Positions 42,692 through 51,571 of a stretch of 64,000 bases of DNA are shown here, piece by piece. Position numbers and translations under genes: made by a program. Every line of letters starts with the position of its first letter. The first letter of the stretch is position 1. The stretch is from Hymenobacter sp. YC55 (GTDB taxonomy: Bacteria; Bacteroidota; Bacteroidia; Cytophagales; Hymenobacteraceae): contig NZ_JARNTX010000001.1 in NCBI RefSeq assembly GCF_029433095.1, positions 1,860,001 through 1,924,000 of the forward strand, given 5' to 3'. The notes beneath the pieces were generated by a model that saw nothing but the letters and a program-made list of their open reading frames with translations, did not search any database and had not been told where the DNA came from.

Positions 42692-43507
42692 ATGAACAAG
42701 AACCTACGCATTGCCATAGTGGGCTGCGGTAATATGGGGCAGGCCTTTGCCAAAGCATTCCTGCAATACAACCTCGTAGCGCGCACCGATATGCTACTAG
42801 TAGGCCGCGACGATGCGCACTGCCAGCGCCTTCACGCCAGCCAGTTGGGACTGCCAACGGGTCTAGTGTCCGCGGCCGTAGGCGACTACGATGTGGTGCT
42901 GGTGGCCGTGAAGCCGCAAGATTTTGGGCGGGCCGCCGACGGCTTGCGGCGCGTGTTGCAACCCCAGCAAACGGTGGTTTCCATCATGGCTGGTATTCCC
43001 ATCGCGCGGTTGCAGCGCGAACTCAATCATCAGCAAGTATTGCGAGCCATGCCCAACACGCCCGCTTTGCTGGGCATGGGCATCACCGGTTTTTCGGCGG
43101 CCCCAGAGGTGGAACGTAGCCAGCTGCACCAGGTAGAGAACTTACTTAATGCCACGGGCCGGTCCATTTTTCTGGAAGACGAGAGTTTGCTCGACGCCGT
43201 AACCGCCGTAAGTGGCAGCGGACCAGCTTATTTCTATTACATCGTGCAGGCCATGATGCGGGCCGGTCAGGAGCTTGGGTTTTCTGAATCGGTGGCCGGT
43301 TTGCTGGTGAAGCAAACCATGCTAGGGGCATTCCACTTGCTCAATAACTCCGACCAAAGCCTCGACCAACTGATTGCTAATGTGGCCTCGAAAGGTGGCA
43401 CCACCGAAGCGGCTCTGCGAGCCTTCCGCGCCGGCAACCTCGCTGATACGCTGGTTGATGGCATAAAAGCCGCCCAGCAGCGGGCCACGGAGCTGGCAAA
43501 AGAGTAG
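42692..43507 (+). CDS. proC: Pyrroline-5-carboxylate reductase
   Basis: A 271-residue enzyme reducing pyrroline-5-carboxylate to proline with NAD(P)H. The Rossmann motif IAIVGCGNMGQAFAKAF is at the N-terminus. VLVAVKPQD, VSIMAGIP, LRAMPNTPALLGMGITG and the ProC signature around VTAVSGSGPAYFYYIVQAM and SKGGTTEAALRAF follow. Its length is standard. It stands alone between the UbiA and ribBA genes on the same strand. Confidence 0.94.
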   Translation: MNKNLRIAIVGCGNMGQAFAKAFLQYNLVARTDMLLVGRDDAHCQRLHASQLGLPTGLVSAAVGDYDVVLVAVKPQDFGRAADGLRRVLQPQQTVVSIMAGIPIARLQRELNHQQVLRAMPNTPALLGMGITGFSAAPEVERSQLHQVENLLNATGRSIFLEDESLLDAVTAVSGSGPAYFYYIVQAMMRAGQELGFSESVAGLLVKQTMLGAFHLLNNSDQSLDQLIANVASKGGTTEAALRAFRAGNLADTLVDGIKAAQQRATELAKE

Positions 43508-43742
43508 AAGGCGAAAACAGAGAAACCCGCAAAGGCGAAGTTGATGTTCTACCCGTGCAAGGAGCAGGAGAGGGCCATCCATTTCGCCTTTTCTTATCTA
43601 TCAATTTTACTGTTTCAGCGCTTACAATTTCACCTCTCGTAACTTCGCACCGCTGTTGGTAGTTGTTCTTCAGCTTTGCGATTAGGTTGCTAACCAAGAA
43701 ACCCCGCTAAATACTTTAATATCAGCGTAAAATCAGCTTTCC

Positions 43743-44990
43743 ATGCTTGATTCCATAGAAGACGCCATTGCCGATATCCGGGCGGGCAAGGTAGTAGTGG
43801 TAGTAGACGACGAGGACCGTGAAAATGAAGGCGACTTTATTTGCGCGGCTCGGTGTGCCACGCCCGAAATCATCAATTTCATGGCCACCCACGGTCGGGG
43901 GCTCGTGTGTGCCCCGCTTATTGAGGACCGTTGCGAAGAGCTCGGGCTGGAGCTAATGGTGGGCCGCAACACCGCCCTGCACGCCACTCCCTTTACCGTC
44001 AGCGTCGATCTGCTGAAGAACGGCGTTACCACCGGTATTTCGGCCTCCGACCGTTCCAAGACCATTCTGGCCCTCATCGACCCCGAAACCAAGCCCGAAG
44101 AACTAGGCAAGCCTGGTCATATTTTCCCGCTGAAAGCTCGTAAAGAAGGCGTGCTGCGCCGCGCCGGACACACCGAGGCAGCCGTAGATTTGGCCCGCTT
44201 AGCCGGTTTCGAGCCCGCGGGTGTACTGGTAGAAATATTGCGCGAAGACGGCGAAATGGCCCGCTTGCCCGAGCTACGCGCTGTGGCTACCAAGTGGAAT
44301 CTGAAGCTGATTTCGGTGCAAGACTTAATCAAGTACCGCCTAGCCAAGGAAAGCTTAATCTCGCGCGATATTTCGGTGCGGATGCCCACCCAGTGGGGCG
44401 ATTTCGACTTATACTCCTTCACGCAAAGCTCCAACGGTGCCCAGCATCTAGCGTTGGTAAAAGGAGACATCTCCACGCCCGAGCCGGTGCTGGTGCGCGT
44501 ACACAGCTCCTGCGTGACGGGCGACATCTTCGGCAGTTGCCGCTGCGACTGTGGTCCGCAGCTGCACAAAGCCATGGAGCAAATCGAGCGCGAAGGCCGC
44601 GGTGTAATCGTATACATGAACCAGGAGGGCCGCGGTATCGGGCTGCTCAACAAGCTACGGGCGTACAAACTCCAGGAGCAGGGGCGCGACACCGTAGAAG
44701 CCAACGTAGAGCTCGGGTTCGGGGTCGACGAGCGGGATTATGGCGTGGGCGCGCAAATCCTGCGTGACTTGGGTATCAGTAAGATGCGTTTGCTGTCTAA
44801 CAACCCGCGCAAGCGTACCGGCCTGATCGGCTACGGATTAGAAATCGTGGAGTCGGTGGCTATTGAAATCGAACCCAACGAGCACAACCAGAGCTACCTG
44901 GCTACCAAGCGCGACAAGCTCGGGCACACCATTATGGGCACCAATCTCGCCCCGCATGTAAGTCCGGATACGGCTTTAGGAGTCGGTTAG
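43743..44990 (+). CDS. ribBA: Bifunctional DHBP synthase / GTP cyclohydrolase II
   Basis: A 415-residue enzyme supplying both early riboflavin precursors. Residues 1-205 are 3,4-dihydroxy-2-butanone 4-phosphate synthase ([58 protein letters not shown]). Residues from about 210 are GTP cyclohydrolase II with zinc cysteines in [18 protein letters not shown] and active-site segments [11 protein letters not shown] and [16 protein letters not shown] saw no FMN riboswitch in the 235 bases upstream. A terminator hairpin follows. Confidence 0.94.
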   Translation: MLDSIEDAIADIRAGKVVVVVDDEDRENEGDFICAARCATPEIINFMATHGRGLVCAPLIEDRCEELGLELMVGRNTALHATPFTVSVDLLKNGVTTGISASDRSKTILALIDPETKPEELGKPGHIFPLKARKEGVLRRAGHTEAAVDLARLAGFEPAGVLVEILREDGEMARLPELRAVATKWNLKLISVQDLIKYRLAKESLISRDISVRMPTQWGDFDLYSFTQSSNGAQHLALVKGDISTPEPVLVRVHSSCVTGDIFGSCRCDCGPQLHKAMEQIEREGRGVIVYMNQEGRGIGLLNKLRAYKLQEQGRDTVEANVELGFGVDERDYGVGAQILRDLGISKMRLLSNNPRKRTGLIGYGLEIVESVAIEIEPNEHNQSYLATKRDKLGHTIMGTNLAPHVSPDTALGVG

Positions 44991-45012
44991 AACAGCGTAA
45001 TAGCCTTGCTTG

Positions 45013-45048
45013 AACAGCCCATACGGTACTCGTACGGGCTGTTTTTTA
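45013..45048 (+). terminator. Terminator of ribBA
   Basis: Stem AACAGCCC / GGGCTGTT extended by TAC / GTA past one mismatch, followed by TTTTTATT, about 25 bases after the stop codon. Confidence 0.8.
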
Positions 45049-45146
45049 TTTAAAGCTAGTCGTGTCAATATCACATATACATGTGAATGGGTTGATTTTC
45101 AGAGGATTGAACCATATATTCAATAAATACGATTATACAGCAACCC

Positions 45147-45719
45147 ATGCAACGACGCTCTTTCCTTCAACTGTCTTTGGCCGCTCCGGCGGTAGCCTAT
45201 ACAGCACCATTGGCCTTGGCTGCTGCGCCTGTGGATGGTACGAACGACGAAACTCCTCAAAAAGGAATTCTAGTAAGAAACGGCGACGACCGGACCAATC
45301 AGCCGTTCGAGTTTCTAGATGCCACGTTTACCGTGAAAGTATCGGCCAAAGACACCCAGGGGCGCTGCGTCATTTTCGACACTTTGCGGCGGAGCAAAAT
45401 AGGCCCTATTCTGCACGTGCATCTTAAGATGGACGAATGGTTTTATGTGCTCGACGGGGAATTCAAGTTTCAGGTAGGAGAGGAGGTTATGCGCCTGAAG
45501 ACCGGGGATACCATGTTCGTACCGCGCAATGTGAAGCATGCCTTTGTTAAAACGAGCGAAGGGGATGCGCGCCTGATTGTGATGCACCAGCCAGCCGGCA
45601 CTATGGAAGAGTATTTTCGTACTGCCAGCAAGATGCCCTACCAACGCCCGGAAGCCCGGAAAGAGTTGGCGGCGAAGAATGATACCATCTTCGTAGGCGG
45701 CCAGCTGAGCCCTGATTGA
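45147..45719 (+). CDS. Exported cupin-domain protein
   Basis: A 190-residue protein. The N-terminus MQRRSFLQLSLAAPAVAYTA has a twin-arginine-like motif and a hydrophobic stretch, so Tat export is likely. The cupin core has HVHLKMDEWFYVLDGEFKFQV and GDTMFVPRNVKHAFV, which supply the His/Glu metal ligands of a mononuclear site. Cupins of this kind include dioxygenases and sugar-binding proteins; the reaction is not predictable. It stands alone. Confidence 0.82.
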   Translation: MQRRSFLQLSLAAPAVAYTAPLALAAAPVDGTNDETPQKGILVRNGDDRTNQPFEFLDATFTVKVSAKDTQGRCVIFDTLRRSKIGPILHVHLKMDEWFYVLDGEFKFQVGEEVMRLKTGDTMFVPRNVKHAFVKTSEGDARLIVMHQPAGTMEEYFRTASKMPYQRPEARKELAAKNDTIFVGGQLSPD

Positions 45720-45871
45720 ATCCGGGCTAGGTGTGCGGTAAGCGGTGCGTTTTAATGAACCCGGGGATACAATAGTAGGTTAGAACAGATACTAGGGCCG
45801 GCTGCGGGCTGGTCCTGAAAAACGACGCTGCTGCGGCAGCCCCTCGTTTTTTCGGTTATCTTTCTGCTGCT

Positions 45872-46666
45872 ATGACCATGTATCGTTTTGCCGTCACTTT
45901 CCTGGCTGGGCTGCTGGCAGTGGCCCGCACCGCCGAGGCCCAACAGTCTGCTTTTGTTCAACAATTTGCGGGCAGCACCATCCTGCTCACCAACGGCGAT
46001 ACCCTCCGCGGCCCGGTTACGCTCCGCCGCGACCAGGACGTGCTCATGATGGCGCAGCCCGACGGCACCGTCACGACGCTCTCGGCGGTGGCTATCAATA
46101 GCTTCGCGGTGAAGGGTGAGAATCGGGATAGCCGCCGAGCTACCGGCTACTACGACAACTTCTACGATGCCCGCAACGGCTACTACTACGGCAATCCGTT
46201 CTATGGCTCCCGGCGCACCGAAGAGTCGGATCTGAACCGAGTGCGCGTGTTCCGGACCTACCGCTGGAACCACGGCAACGACTACAGCGACTTCAAGTCG
46301 CCGGCGTTTTTCGAGCAGCTTAGCAATGGGCCCCGCATGTTGCTCCGCCGCGAATCATTGATGCAGCGCACCGTGACCTCTTCCGGGCCCTATGGGTATG
46401 GGGGGTATGGCTATGGCAACCCCTACGGCGCTGGCCGCTACGCCGGTACCTATACCGAAATGAAAGACGACTTTTTTCTGGCCACTCCGGCGGGTGACGT
46501 TATTGCGCTGCGCAATCCTAAAAAGGATCTGCTGAACGTGTTTCGCGGCCAGTCCAAACAGCTAGAGCAGTATGCCAAGCAAAATCAGCTAAGCTTCACC
46601 GTAGCGCGCGAGTTAGCTTTCATTGTGAACTATGCTAACTCATTGGTGAAGGAAGAAGCTAAGTAG
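45872..46666 (+). CDS. Secreted hypothetical protein with Gly/Tyr-rich segment
   Basis: A 264-residue protein with a signal peptide (FAVTFLAGLLAVARTAEAQ). After it comes a beta-rich repeat-like segment (STILLTNGDTLRGPVTLRR), a Tyr/Asn/Gly-rich region (about 95-120), and a second Gly/Tyr run near residue 175 (YGYGGYGYGNPYGAG). The C-terminal part (DVIALRNPKKDLLNVFRGQ) is more regular and helical. An in-frame ATG 6 bases downstream is an alternative start. No family recognised; probably periplasmic or surface-exposed. A strong terminator follows. Confidence 0.7.
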   Translation: MTMYRFAVTFLAGLLAVARTAEAQQSAFVQQFAGSTILLTNGDTLRGPVTLRRDQDVLMMAQPDGTVTTLSAVAINSFAVKGENRDSRRATGYYDNFYDARNGYYYGNPFYGSRRTEESDLNRVRVFRTYRWNHGNDYSDFKSPAFFEQLSNGPRMLLRRESLMQRTVTSSGPYGYGGYGYGNPYGAGRYAGTYTEMKDDFFLATPAGDVIALRNPKKDLLNVFRGQSKQLEQYAKQNQLSFTVARELAFIVNYANSLVKEEAK

Positions 46667-46683
46667 CCTAAGTGCCTCCCAGC

Positions 46684-46715
46684 AAAAAAGCCCTGCTATA
46701 CAGCAGGGCTTTTTT
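46684..46715. terminator. Bidirectional terminator between the secreted protein and DUF1810 genes
   Basis: Perfect 14-bp stem AAAAAAGCCCTGCT with its complement around the loop ATAC, with T runs on both strands. It lies between convergent genes. Confidence 0.9.
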
Positions 46716-46786
46716 GTGGTATGTACCCATGGCCCTTGTGCTTCCTGAATCTTGTTTGGGCGCAAGGGTGCGGTGGGTTTGTTGTT

Positions 46787-47212
46787 CTAACGGCCGAGTA
46801 AGCGTAGCGTGTTCGGATCTTGAGCGCCCTGGTAAAACTTGTCGAGCACGCGCTGAAAGACAGGGCTGGCACCGGGCAGGGACGCAAACAACGTCATCGA
46901 CGATTTCAACTTAACATCGTCGGGGCTACCCATGATGGTGGTGGCATTCGAGCTGGAAAGTTCTAACAGCGCGTTGGAGATGTCGAGTAGCCGCTGGCCG
47001 AGTACCGGATGCTGGCTATACTGCTCGGCTTCCGCGGCATCTGCCAGCCCGTAGTATTGGGCGGTACTGCTTACCCCTAGGCCTTTTAGCTGAGGGAAGA
47101 CGTACCACATCCAATGGGTTTGTTTTCTGCCCCGCTTAATCTCAGATAAGGCAGTGGCGTACGAAGTTTCCTGGGCTTCTACAAAGCGTTGTAAGCTGCT
47201 CTCGTTGCTCAT
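46787..47212 (-). CDS. DUF1810 domain protein
   Basis: A 141-residue cytoplasmic protein that matches the DUF1810 family over its whole length: LQRFVEAQETSYATALSEIKRGRKQTHWMWYVFPQLKGLG and later MGSPDDVKLKSSMTLFA and DKFYQGAQDPNTLRLL. The family has no established function. It is a single gene facing the secreted protein gene, with the GDSL esterase gene upstream on the same strand. Confidence 0.88.
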   Translation of the reverse strand: MSNESSLQRFVEAQETSYATALSEIKRGRKQTHWMWYVFPQLKGLGVSSTAQYYGLADAAEAEQYSQHPVLGQRLLDISNALLELSSSNATTIMGSPDDVKLKSSMTLFASLPGASPVFQRVLDKFYQGAQDPNTLRLLGR

Positions 47213-47316
47213 TTGATGGTGGATAGTTCCGGAATAAAGTGGTTTGAAGTAGTCTACATAACTCGTGGGCTACCGATAACGCGCATGTTCAACGGGGCTA
47301 CTATGCCTGTGTTGGC

Positions 47317-49245
47317 TTAATGTTCCACTTGTAGTCTGCTCCGCAATAGTTGGCCGTCAGTAGATGTTACTTCCACCACATATATGCCGTTGGGCAAGGC
47401 AGAAATATCCAGGCCGGAGTCAACTTGTTGGCGCTTCTGCGTTAGGCGTACCTGGCCGTAACTGTCGCGCACCACAGCTTGGCTCCAGTCGTTGGCATCA
47501 GTGTTTAAGAATACCTGCGTGGCACCAGGGTTGGGATGAATAGAAAGCTTGTCGGCGCTGCTAGTGGCCTGTGCGTCTTGCGAGGCATTGTTGGAATCTA
47601 TGCGCCATACTTCCAGTCCCGAAAGGTTGGCGGCTCCACCGTGCGCTTCCAGGTTGAGTGCCCCGTCGGTAATAGTGGTCCGCCACGGGCCTAGTTTGTT
47701 CCACCGGCCTTGGCCTTCGCTATTGTAGTCGCTCAAAACCCTGTTGTTCTCCAACTCGATGTTGAAGGTTTCCGGGTGGTTGTCTTCCCAAACGTACAAG
47801 TAGACGTCGTAGGTGCCGCTGGGTACTGCGTTTAGCGTAAGCGAAACAGCGCCTCCCCAAATCATGGAGCGAATCATGTGCGCCCGGTCTGAGTCCGTTT
47901 CTGGAGTAAGCGTTACGTCTTGGTTTTCGTATGTGTGGCCCGAGAACGAAAAATTAGCTGTCGAGCTGCTTTCCCAGGCGTTGCCGTCGAGGTGCAGCGC
48001 CGGACCGTTGAGGTTGATGGCACGGTAGAAGCTGGCCGTGGGGTTTCCTATACTGCCTTCCCGGTACAAAGAAGAAGCAGGAATAGCTGATTTGCCAATG
48101 CCCGGACCTTCGTAGTTAACATCAAATTCCTGCCCCCCTGTGCTTTCAAAGAAGGTTACGGTCAGGGCGTGCTTGCCGCGCTGCAAGCCAATCGTGCCTG
48201 AGCGTTCGTGCAAGCTGTGCAGGCCGTTGTTGTCCACAACCAGATGCGAGTCGATGAAAAGCTGCGAACCGTCGTCGGAGGAAGTGAAGAAGGTGTATTC
48301 GCCGTCAGCGGGCACGTCGATGTAGCCCGTGTAGCGAAAAGCAAAATGTTCGTCGCGGTTGCGCGGTGCTAGCGTCGGCCAAGGGGTCTCGCCTTCCTTG
48401 GCGGGGGCTAACATGTCGAAATTCGGTAGTTCTCTCCAACTGCCTTCGTAGTACTGGTAGTTTAAACCTGCCGTCACATTTTCAGGGTTAACTGCCGGGA
48501 GCAGATAGGGCGACGGGGCCGGAGTAAGTAAGGGCTGGAGAGCTTGGTACCACTTCGACGCCATTTTTTCCTCGCCCTCTTCATTGGGGTGCACCCCATC
48601 GTAGGTGTCGGCGTAGGCGTTGAAATTGGCGTTCTGATCTACAATAGTCACGCTCGATTGCGCGGTGTTCTTTTGCCCGGCCAGCCCGCCCAACGCCTCA
48701 TTCAGGGCGCTAATGGTGCCGTTTTCGCTGCGGGTAGTAGGTATTAGCTTGGCTAGTAGTAGCTTAACATTGGGGTTGACGGCCCGCAGCCGATCTATAA
48801 TCTGGCCGACTTCGTTTACTGTACTGTTTACACTTTGTCCCTGAAGCACATCGTTGGTGCCTACGTGTAGCAGCACAATGTCAGGCCGGTTGGCGGCGGC
48901 CCAATCGTTGACCGAGTACAGCAACTCATCTGCTCGCCAGCCCCAGTGGCCTTCGTTGCTGAGGTCGAAGTCGGTGTTCTGGGGCGGCCCACCAAAGTTG
49001 GTGTCATGGCTGCCCACAAAATCGACGTAATAGCCGCCGTTTTGCAGCTTTATCCAGAGTGCGCGGCGGTAGCTGTTGTGTAGCGCGGCGCCCTGCGTAA
49101 CCGAGTCGCCGAAAGGCATAATCTTTACTTGCGCCTGAAGCACTGCTGGTAAACTCAGCAGCAACAGGGTCAGGGCAAGCAGAGCCTTGTGAAATTGAAA
49201 AAAAGCGGGAGGTGAAGACAAATTCGTGGAAAAGTCTTGTTTCAC
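47317..49245 (-). CDS. Secreted SGNH/GDSL esterase with PA14 and malectin-like domains and T9SS sorting signal
   Basis: About 642 residues. A signal peptide (ALLALTLLLLSLPAVLQAQ) precedes a GDSL hydrolase domain with nucleophile motif FGDSVTQG, GTNDVLQG and catalytic Asp/His in DGVHPNEEG. Then a PA14 domain (YQYYEGSW ... FFTSSDDGSQLFIDS) and a malectin-like domain (INLNGPALHLDGNAWES to LSGLEVWR) follow. The last 80 residues form a type A T9SS C-terminal domain (LSIHPNPGATQVFL ... LPNGIYVVEV). It probably deacylates carbohydrate outside the cell. The start is taken as the GTG at 49245; a TTG at 49344 is in frame but adds a long odd N-terminus. Confidence 0.85.
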   Translation of the reverse strand: MKQDFSTNLSSPPAFFQFHKALLALTLLLLSLPAVLQAQVKIMPFGDSVTQGAALHNSYRRALWIKLQNGGYYVDFVGSHDTNFGGPPQNTDFDLSNEGHWGWRADELLYSVNDWAAANRPDIVLLHVGTNDVLQGQSVNSTVNEVGQIIDRLRAVNPNVKLLLAKLIPTTRSENGTISALNEALGGLAGQKNTAQSSVTIVDQNANFNAYADTYDGVHPNEEGEEKMASKWYQALQPLLTPAPSPYLLPAVNPENVTAGLNYQYYEGSWRELPNFDMLAPAKEGETPWPTLAPRNRDEHFAFRYTGYIDVPADGEYTFFTSSDDGSQLFIDSHLVVDNNGLHSLHERSGTIGLQRGKHALTVTFFESTGGQEFDVNYEGPGIGKSAIPASSLYREGSIGNPTASFYRAINLNGPALHLDGNAWESSSTANFSFSGHTYENQDVTLTPETDSDRAHMIRSMIWGGAVSLTLNAVPSGTYDVYLYVWEDNHPETFNIELENNRVLSDYNSEGQGRWNKLGPWRTTITDGALNLEAHGGAANLSGLEVWRIDSNNASQDAQATSSADKLSIHPNPGATQVFLNTDANDWSQAVVRDSYGQVRLTQKRQQVDSGLDISALPNGIYVVEVTSTDGQLLRSRLQVEH

Positions 49246-49630
49246 AGCAACGGGTTTTGGTGGTAGAAAAGGAAAGAGCGGTCTGTATGGTTGACTAGGT
49301 TTGGCAGTGGAACAGCAGAATACCGCGTTTTGCCTTAGCCCCAACGGCTAAGGATATGCCAGTGATACAGAAAACCTTACAGAGAAAGTTTCAATTGCCG
49401 TAGCGCGGAGCTGACAATTGAATAATTATAAAAGTACGATATAAATATTTAAGGGTTATATGAATTGGCACTATAACGTTAAAAATTTATATTAAAAATA
49501 TGTTAATTTAGTTATATTATATCTTGCTTTACCCTAATGGCATGCGTTTATAATTGACCGCTACAGTTTGATTTGTAGTGGCTTATAAATTATTTACCGG
49601 TAGATAGGGGTACTGCTAAGCCTTACGAGC
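49246..49630. other. AT-rich gene-free stretch upstream of the GDSL esterase gene
   Basis: About 385 bases. From roughly 49400 to 49600 the sequence is extremely AT-rich with many TTATA and AATTTA runs, unlike the GC-rich neighbours. It must hold the esterase promoter (minus strand). No hairpin or gene is evident in it. Confidence 0.5.
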
Positions 49631-50392
49631 TTATAAGTCTCGACTGCGCAATACAAAGTAGCTCAGGCCCCAAAAAACTGCTGTGTACACTAGTGCTAAT
49701 GGTAAGGCTTGAGTAGGCAATAATGCTACTGAGGGCCCCGTCATTGTGTCGAGCACCTCCTGGCCGGGCATAGGTGTGAGGCTATTGAAGATTTTGGCAG
49801 GAAGGTAGCGGTCTAGCTCATCGGGGAGCGAAAAGCGTAACAGCGGCTCGACCACCCAGGCGTAAAGTAGAAACAGCAGAATAGATGGGCCGCTTCGGCG
49901 CACGAGCACAGCCAACAGGGCTGCTAAGGACAGCAAGCCTAGTACCTGCACCCCGTACAGTGCCACGGCCGTAATGCCTACTGTGGCTTGATTGGCGGTA
50001 TCAGCGGCCCGGGTTAGGCCAAAATAGAAGCCGAGTCCCAGCACCGTTAGCATACCGAATGCCGCCAGCAGACCTGATACCAACAGTTTATTTTGGAGCA
50101 GTTCTGCCACAGATGCCCCATCAATAACTTGTTGGCGGAACGTGCGAAACTGAAATTCGTCGGTTATCAGAATAACCAGCAAAATGCCAAGCAGCAAATT
50201 GAAGTAGCTAGCCACATAGGCGAGTTTCTGCCACAGCCCGGGAAAGGTGTAAAGTGTAGCGCCCACCTGCTGCCCATTGAGTACCACGTTGCCCCCCGCC
50301 GATACAAACAGCGCTAAGAGTACTATGAACAGCGCTAGAATTATCCAGACAGTACGGTAGGGGAGAATTTTGCGAAGTTCAGCGCGGAACAT
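49631..50392 (-). CDS. ABC-2 type transporter permease
   Basis: A 253-residue inner-membrane protein with six hydrophobic helices, starting MFRAELRKILPYRTVWIILALF, the usual opening of ABC-2 permeases. The amphipathic segment DEFQFRTFRQQVIDGASVAELL after helix 2 is the coupling region of this family (compare TxRQ motifs in BcrB/NatB-like proteins). Together with the ATPase encoded just upstream it should form an exporter. The substrate is unknown. Confidence 0.85.
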   Translation of the reverse strand: MFRAELRKILPYRTVWIILALFIVLLALFVSAGGNVVLNGQQVGATLYTFPGLWQKLAYVASYFNLLLGILLVILITDEFQFRTFRQQVIDGASVAELLQNKLLVSGLLAAFGMLTVLGLGFYFGLTRAADTANQATVGITAVALYGVQVLGLLSLAALLAVLVRRSGPSILLFLLYAWVVEPLLRFSLPDELDRYLPAKIFNSLTPMPGQEVLDTMTGPSVALLPTQALPLALVYTAVFWGLSYFVLRSRDL

Positions 50393-50430
50393 ATGCGGGG
50401 GAATTATAGAATAGTTGAGATGGTAAGAAG

Positions 50431-50502
50431 CTACATACTTGGTTGTTCCGCTGGCTTATTGAACTGCCAACTGTCGAACAACTCCATCATGTAGCCCTTC
50501 AT
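50431..50502 (-). CDS. Possible 23-residue peptide coupled to the ABC ATPase gene
   Basis: An ATG overlaps the ATPase stop codon as ATGA at 50499-50502 and opens 23 codons (MKGYMMELFDSWQFNKPAEQ then three more), ending 38 bases before the permease start. The overlap is of the kind used for translational coupling. There is no homology to support it, so it may be noncoding spacer. Confidence 0.2.
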   Translation of the reverse strand: MKGYMMELFDSWQFNKPAEQPSM

Positions 50503-51395
50503 TTTGTTAGTTCCAAGAACTGTGCTTCCAGACTGCGGTGGCGCACTTCCAGGCCGGCCAGCGCAATGCCCTGGGCAAACAACGCGCGGTTTAGATCGGC
50601 CGAACCTTGGCCCGCGCTTAAGGCGACACTGAAGGACCCGGCCGTTTCGGGCCGCACATCTGATACCCAAGGCAGCGTTGCCAAGGCTTGCTGGAGGGTA
50701 GTGGCGGAAGTATCCGAAGCGGGGCGCAGCACTACTCGATCGGCAGTGGCGAGAATGTTGTGCACGGGGCCGGCGGCGCGTAAGTCGCCGCGCTGGAGTA
50801 CGGCCACGTGGGTGCACACTTTCTCGATTTCGTCGAGCAGGTGACTGGCAATGATGATGGTTTTGCCGTCGGCGGCCAGGCGCGTAACCAAGCCGCGCAC
50901 TTCAGCAATGCCTTGCGGGTCGAGGCCGTTGGTGGGCTCATCGAGCACCAGCACTTCCGGGTTGCCAAGCAGGGTGGAGGCCAGCGCCAAACGCTGCTTC
51001 ATGCCCAGCGAGAAACCTTTGAAGGCATCGTGCTGACGCGTGCCTAGACCAGTTACATCCAGTGCCCGATCGACGGTGCTTGGGTCAGCGTGCTTCACAT
51101 CGGCGGCGAGCAGCAGATTTTGGCGGGCCGAGAGATAGGGAAAAAAGTTAGGCGTTTCGAGCAGTGCCCCCACGCGGCGGCGGTTGCTAGCAGAGGGTGC
51201 CTGCCCAAACCAACGGACGCTCCCCCCCGACGCCCGCAGCACGCCTAAGGCAATACCGAGGGTAGTGGTTTTGCCGCTGCCATTAGGTCCAAGCAGCCCG
51301 TATACACTGCCCGGTTCCACGCTCAGCGTAAGGTTGCGCAAGGCAGTGGTGCTGCCGTAGGCTTTGGAAAGATTGTTGAGTTCGAGGATAGCCAT
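50499..51395 (-). CDS. ABC transporter ATP-binding protein (ABC-2/BcrA-like)
   Basis: A 298-residue ATPase. Walker A GLLGPNGSGKTTTLG, Q-loop region ALLETPNFFPYLSARQNL, the signature FSLGMKQRLALASTLL typical of BcrA-like exporters, Walker B VLVLDEPTNGLDPQG and switch His in IIIASHLLDEIEK are all present. About 80 C-terminal residues after the nucleotide-binding domain are specific to this subgroup. It pairs with the permease gene downstream, separated by about 106 bases. Possible roles are export of a peptide, drug or lipid. Confidence 0.9.
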   Translation of the reverse strand: MAILELNNLSKAYGSTTALRNLTLSVEPGSVYGLLGPNGSGKTTTLGIALGVLRASGGSVRWFGQAPSASNRRRVGALLETPNFFPYLSARQNLLLAADVKHADPSTVDRALDVTGLGTRQHDAFKGFSLGMKQRLALASTLLGNPEVLVLDEPTNGLDPQGIAEVRGLVTRLAADGKTIIIASHLLDEIEKVCTHVAVLQRGDLRAAGPVHNILATADRVVLRPASDTSATTLQQALATLPWVSDVRPETAGSFSVALSAGQGSADLNRALFAQGIALAGLEVRHRSLEAQFLELTK

Positions 51396-51571
51396 GGCGC
51401 GAAGCTATAAGGAAACAACGTCATTGTAATTGACGCAATGTAAAGCTCTATGCTTGTGCTGTATTTGCAGAAGGCTCCTTCGCTTCATTGCAATACTATT
51501 TCTTGCTGTAGTGAAATAGTAGCTTGAATAGCAGGAATGTTAAAGGCAAGCAGTCAGGTACTTGCGGGATA

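Noticed and set aside
43508..43742. FMN riboswitch upstream of ribBA
   Set aside because: The conserved RFN-element blocks are absent; only a loose GGCGAAA/TTTCGCC pairing was seen.
45062..45427. A 121-codon frame overlapping the cupin gene
   Set aside because: Different phase from the conserved cupin, and its second half is a shadow of it.
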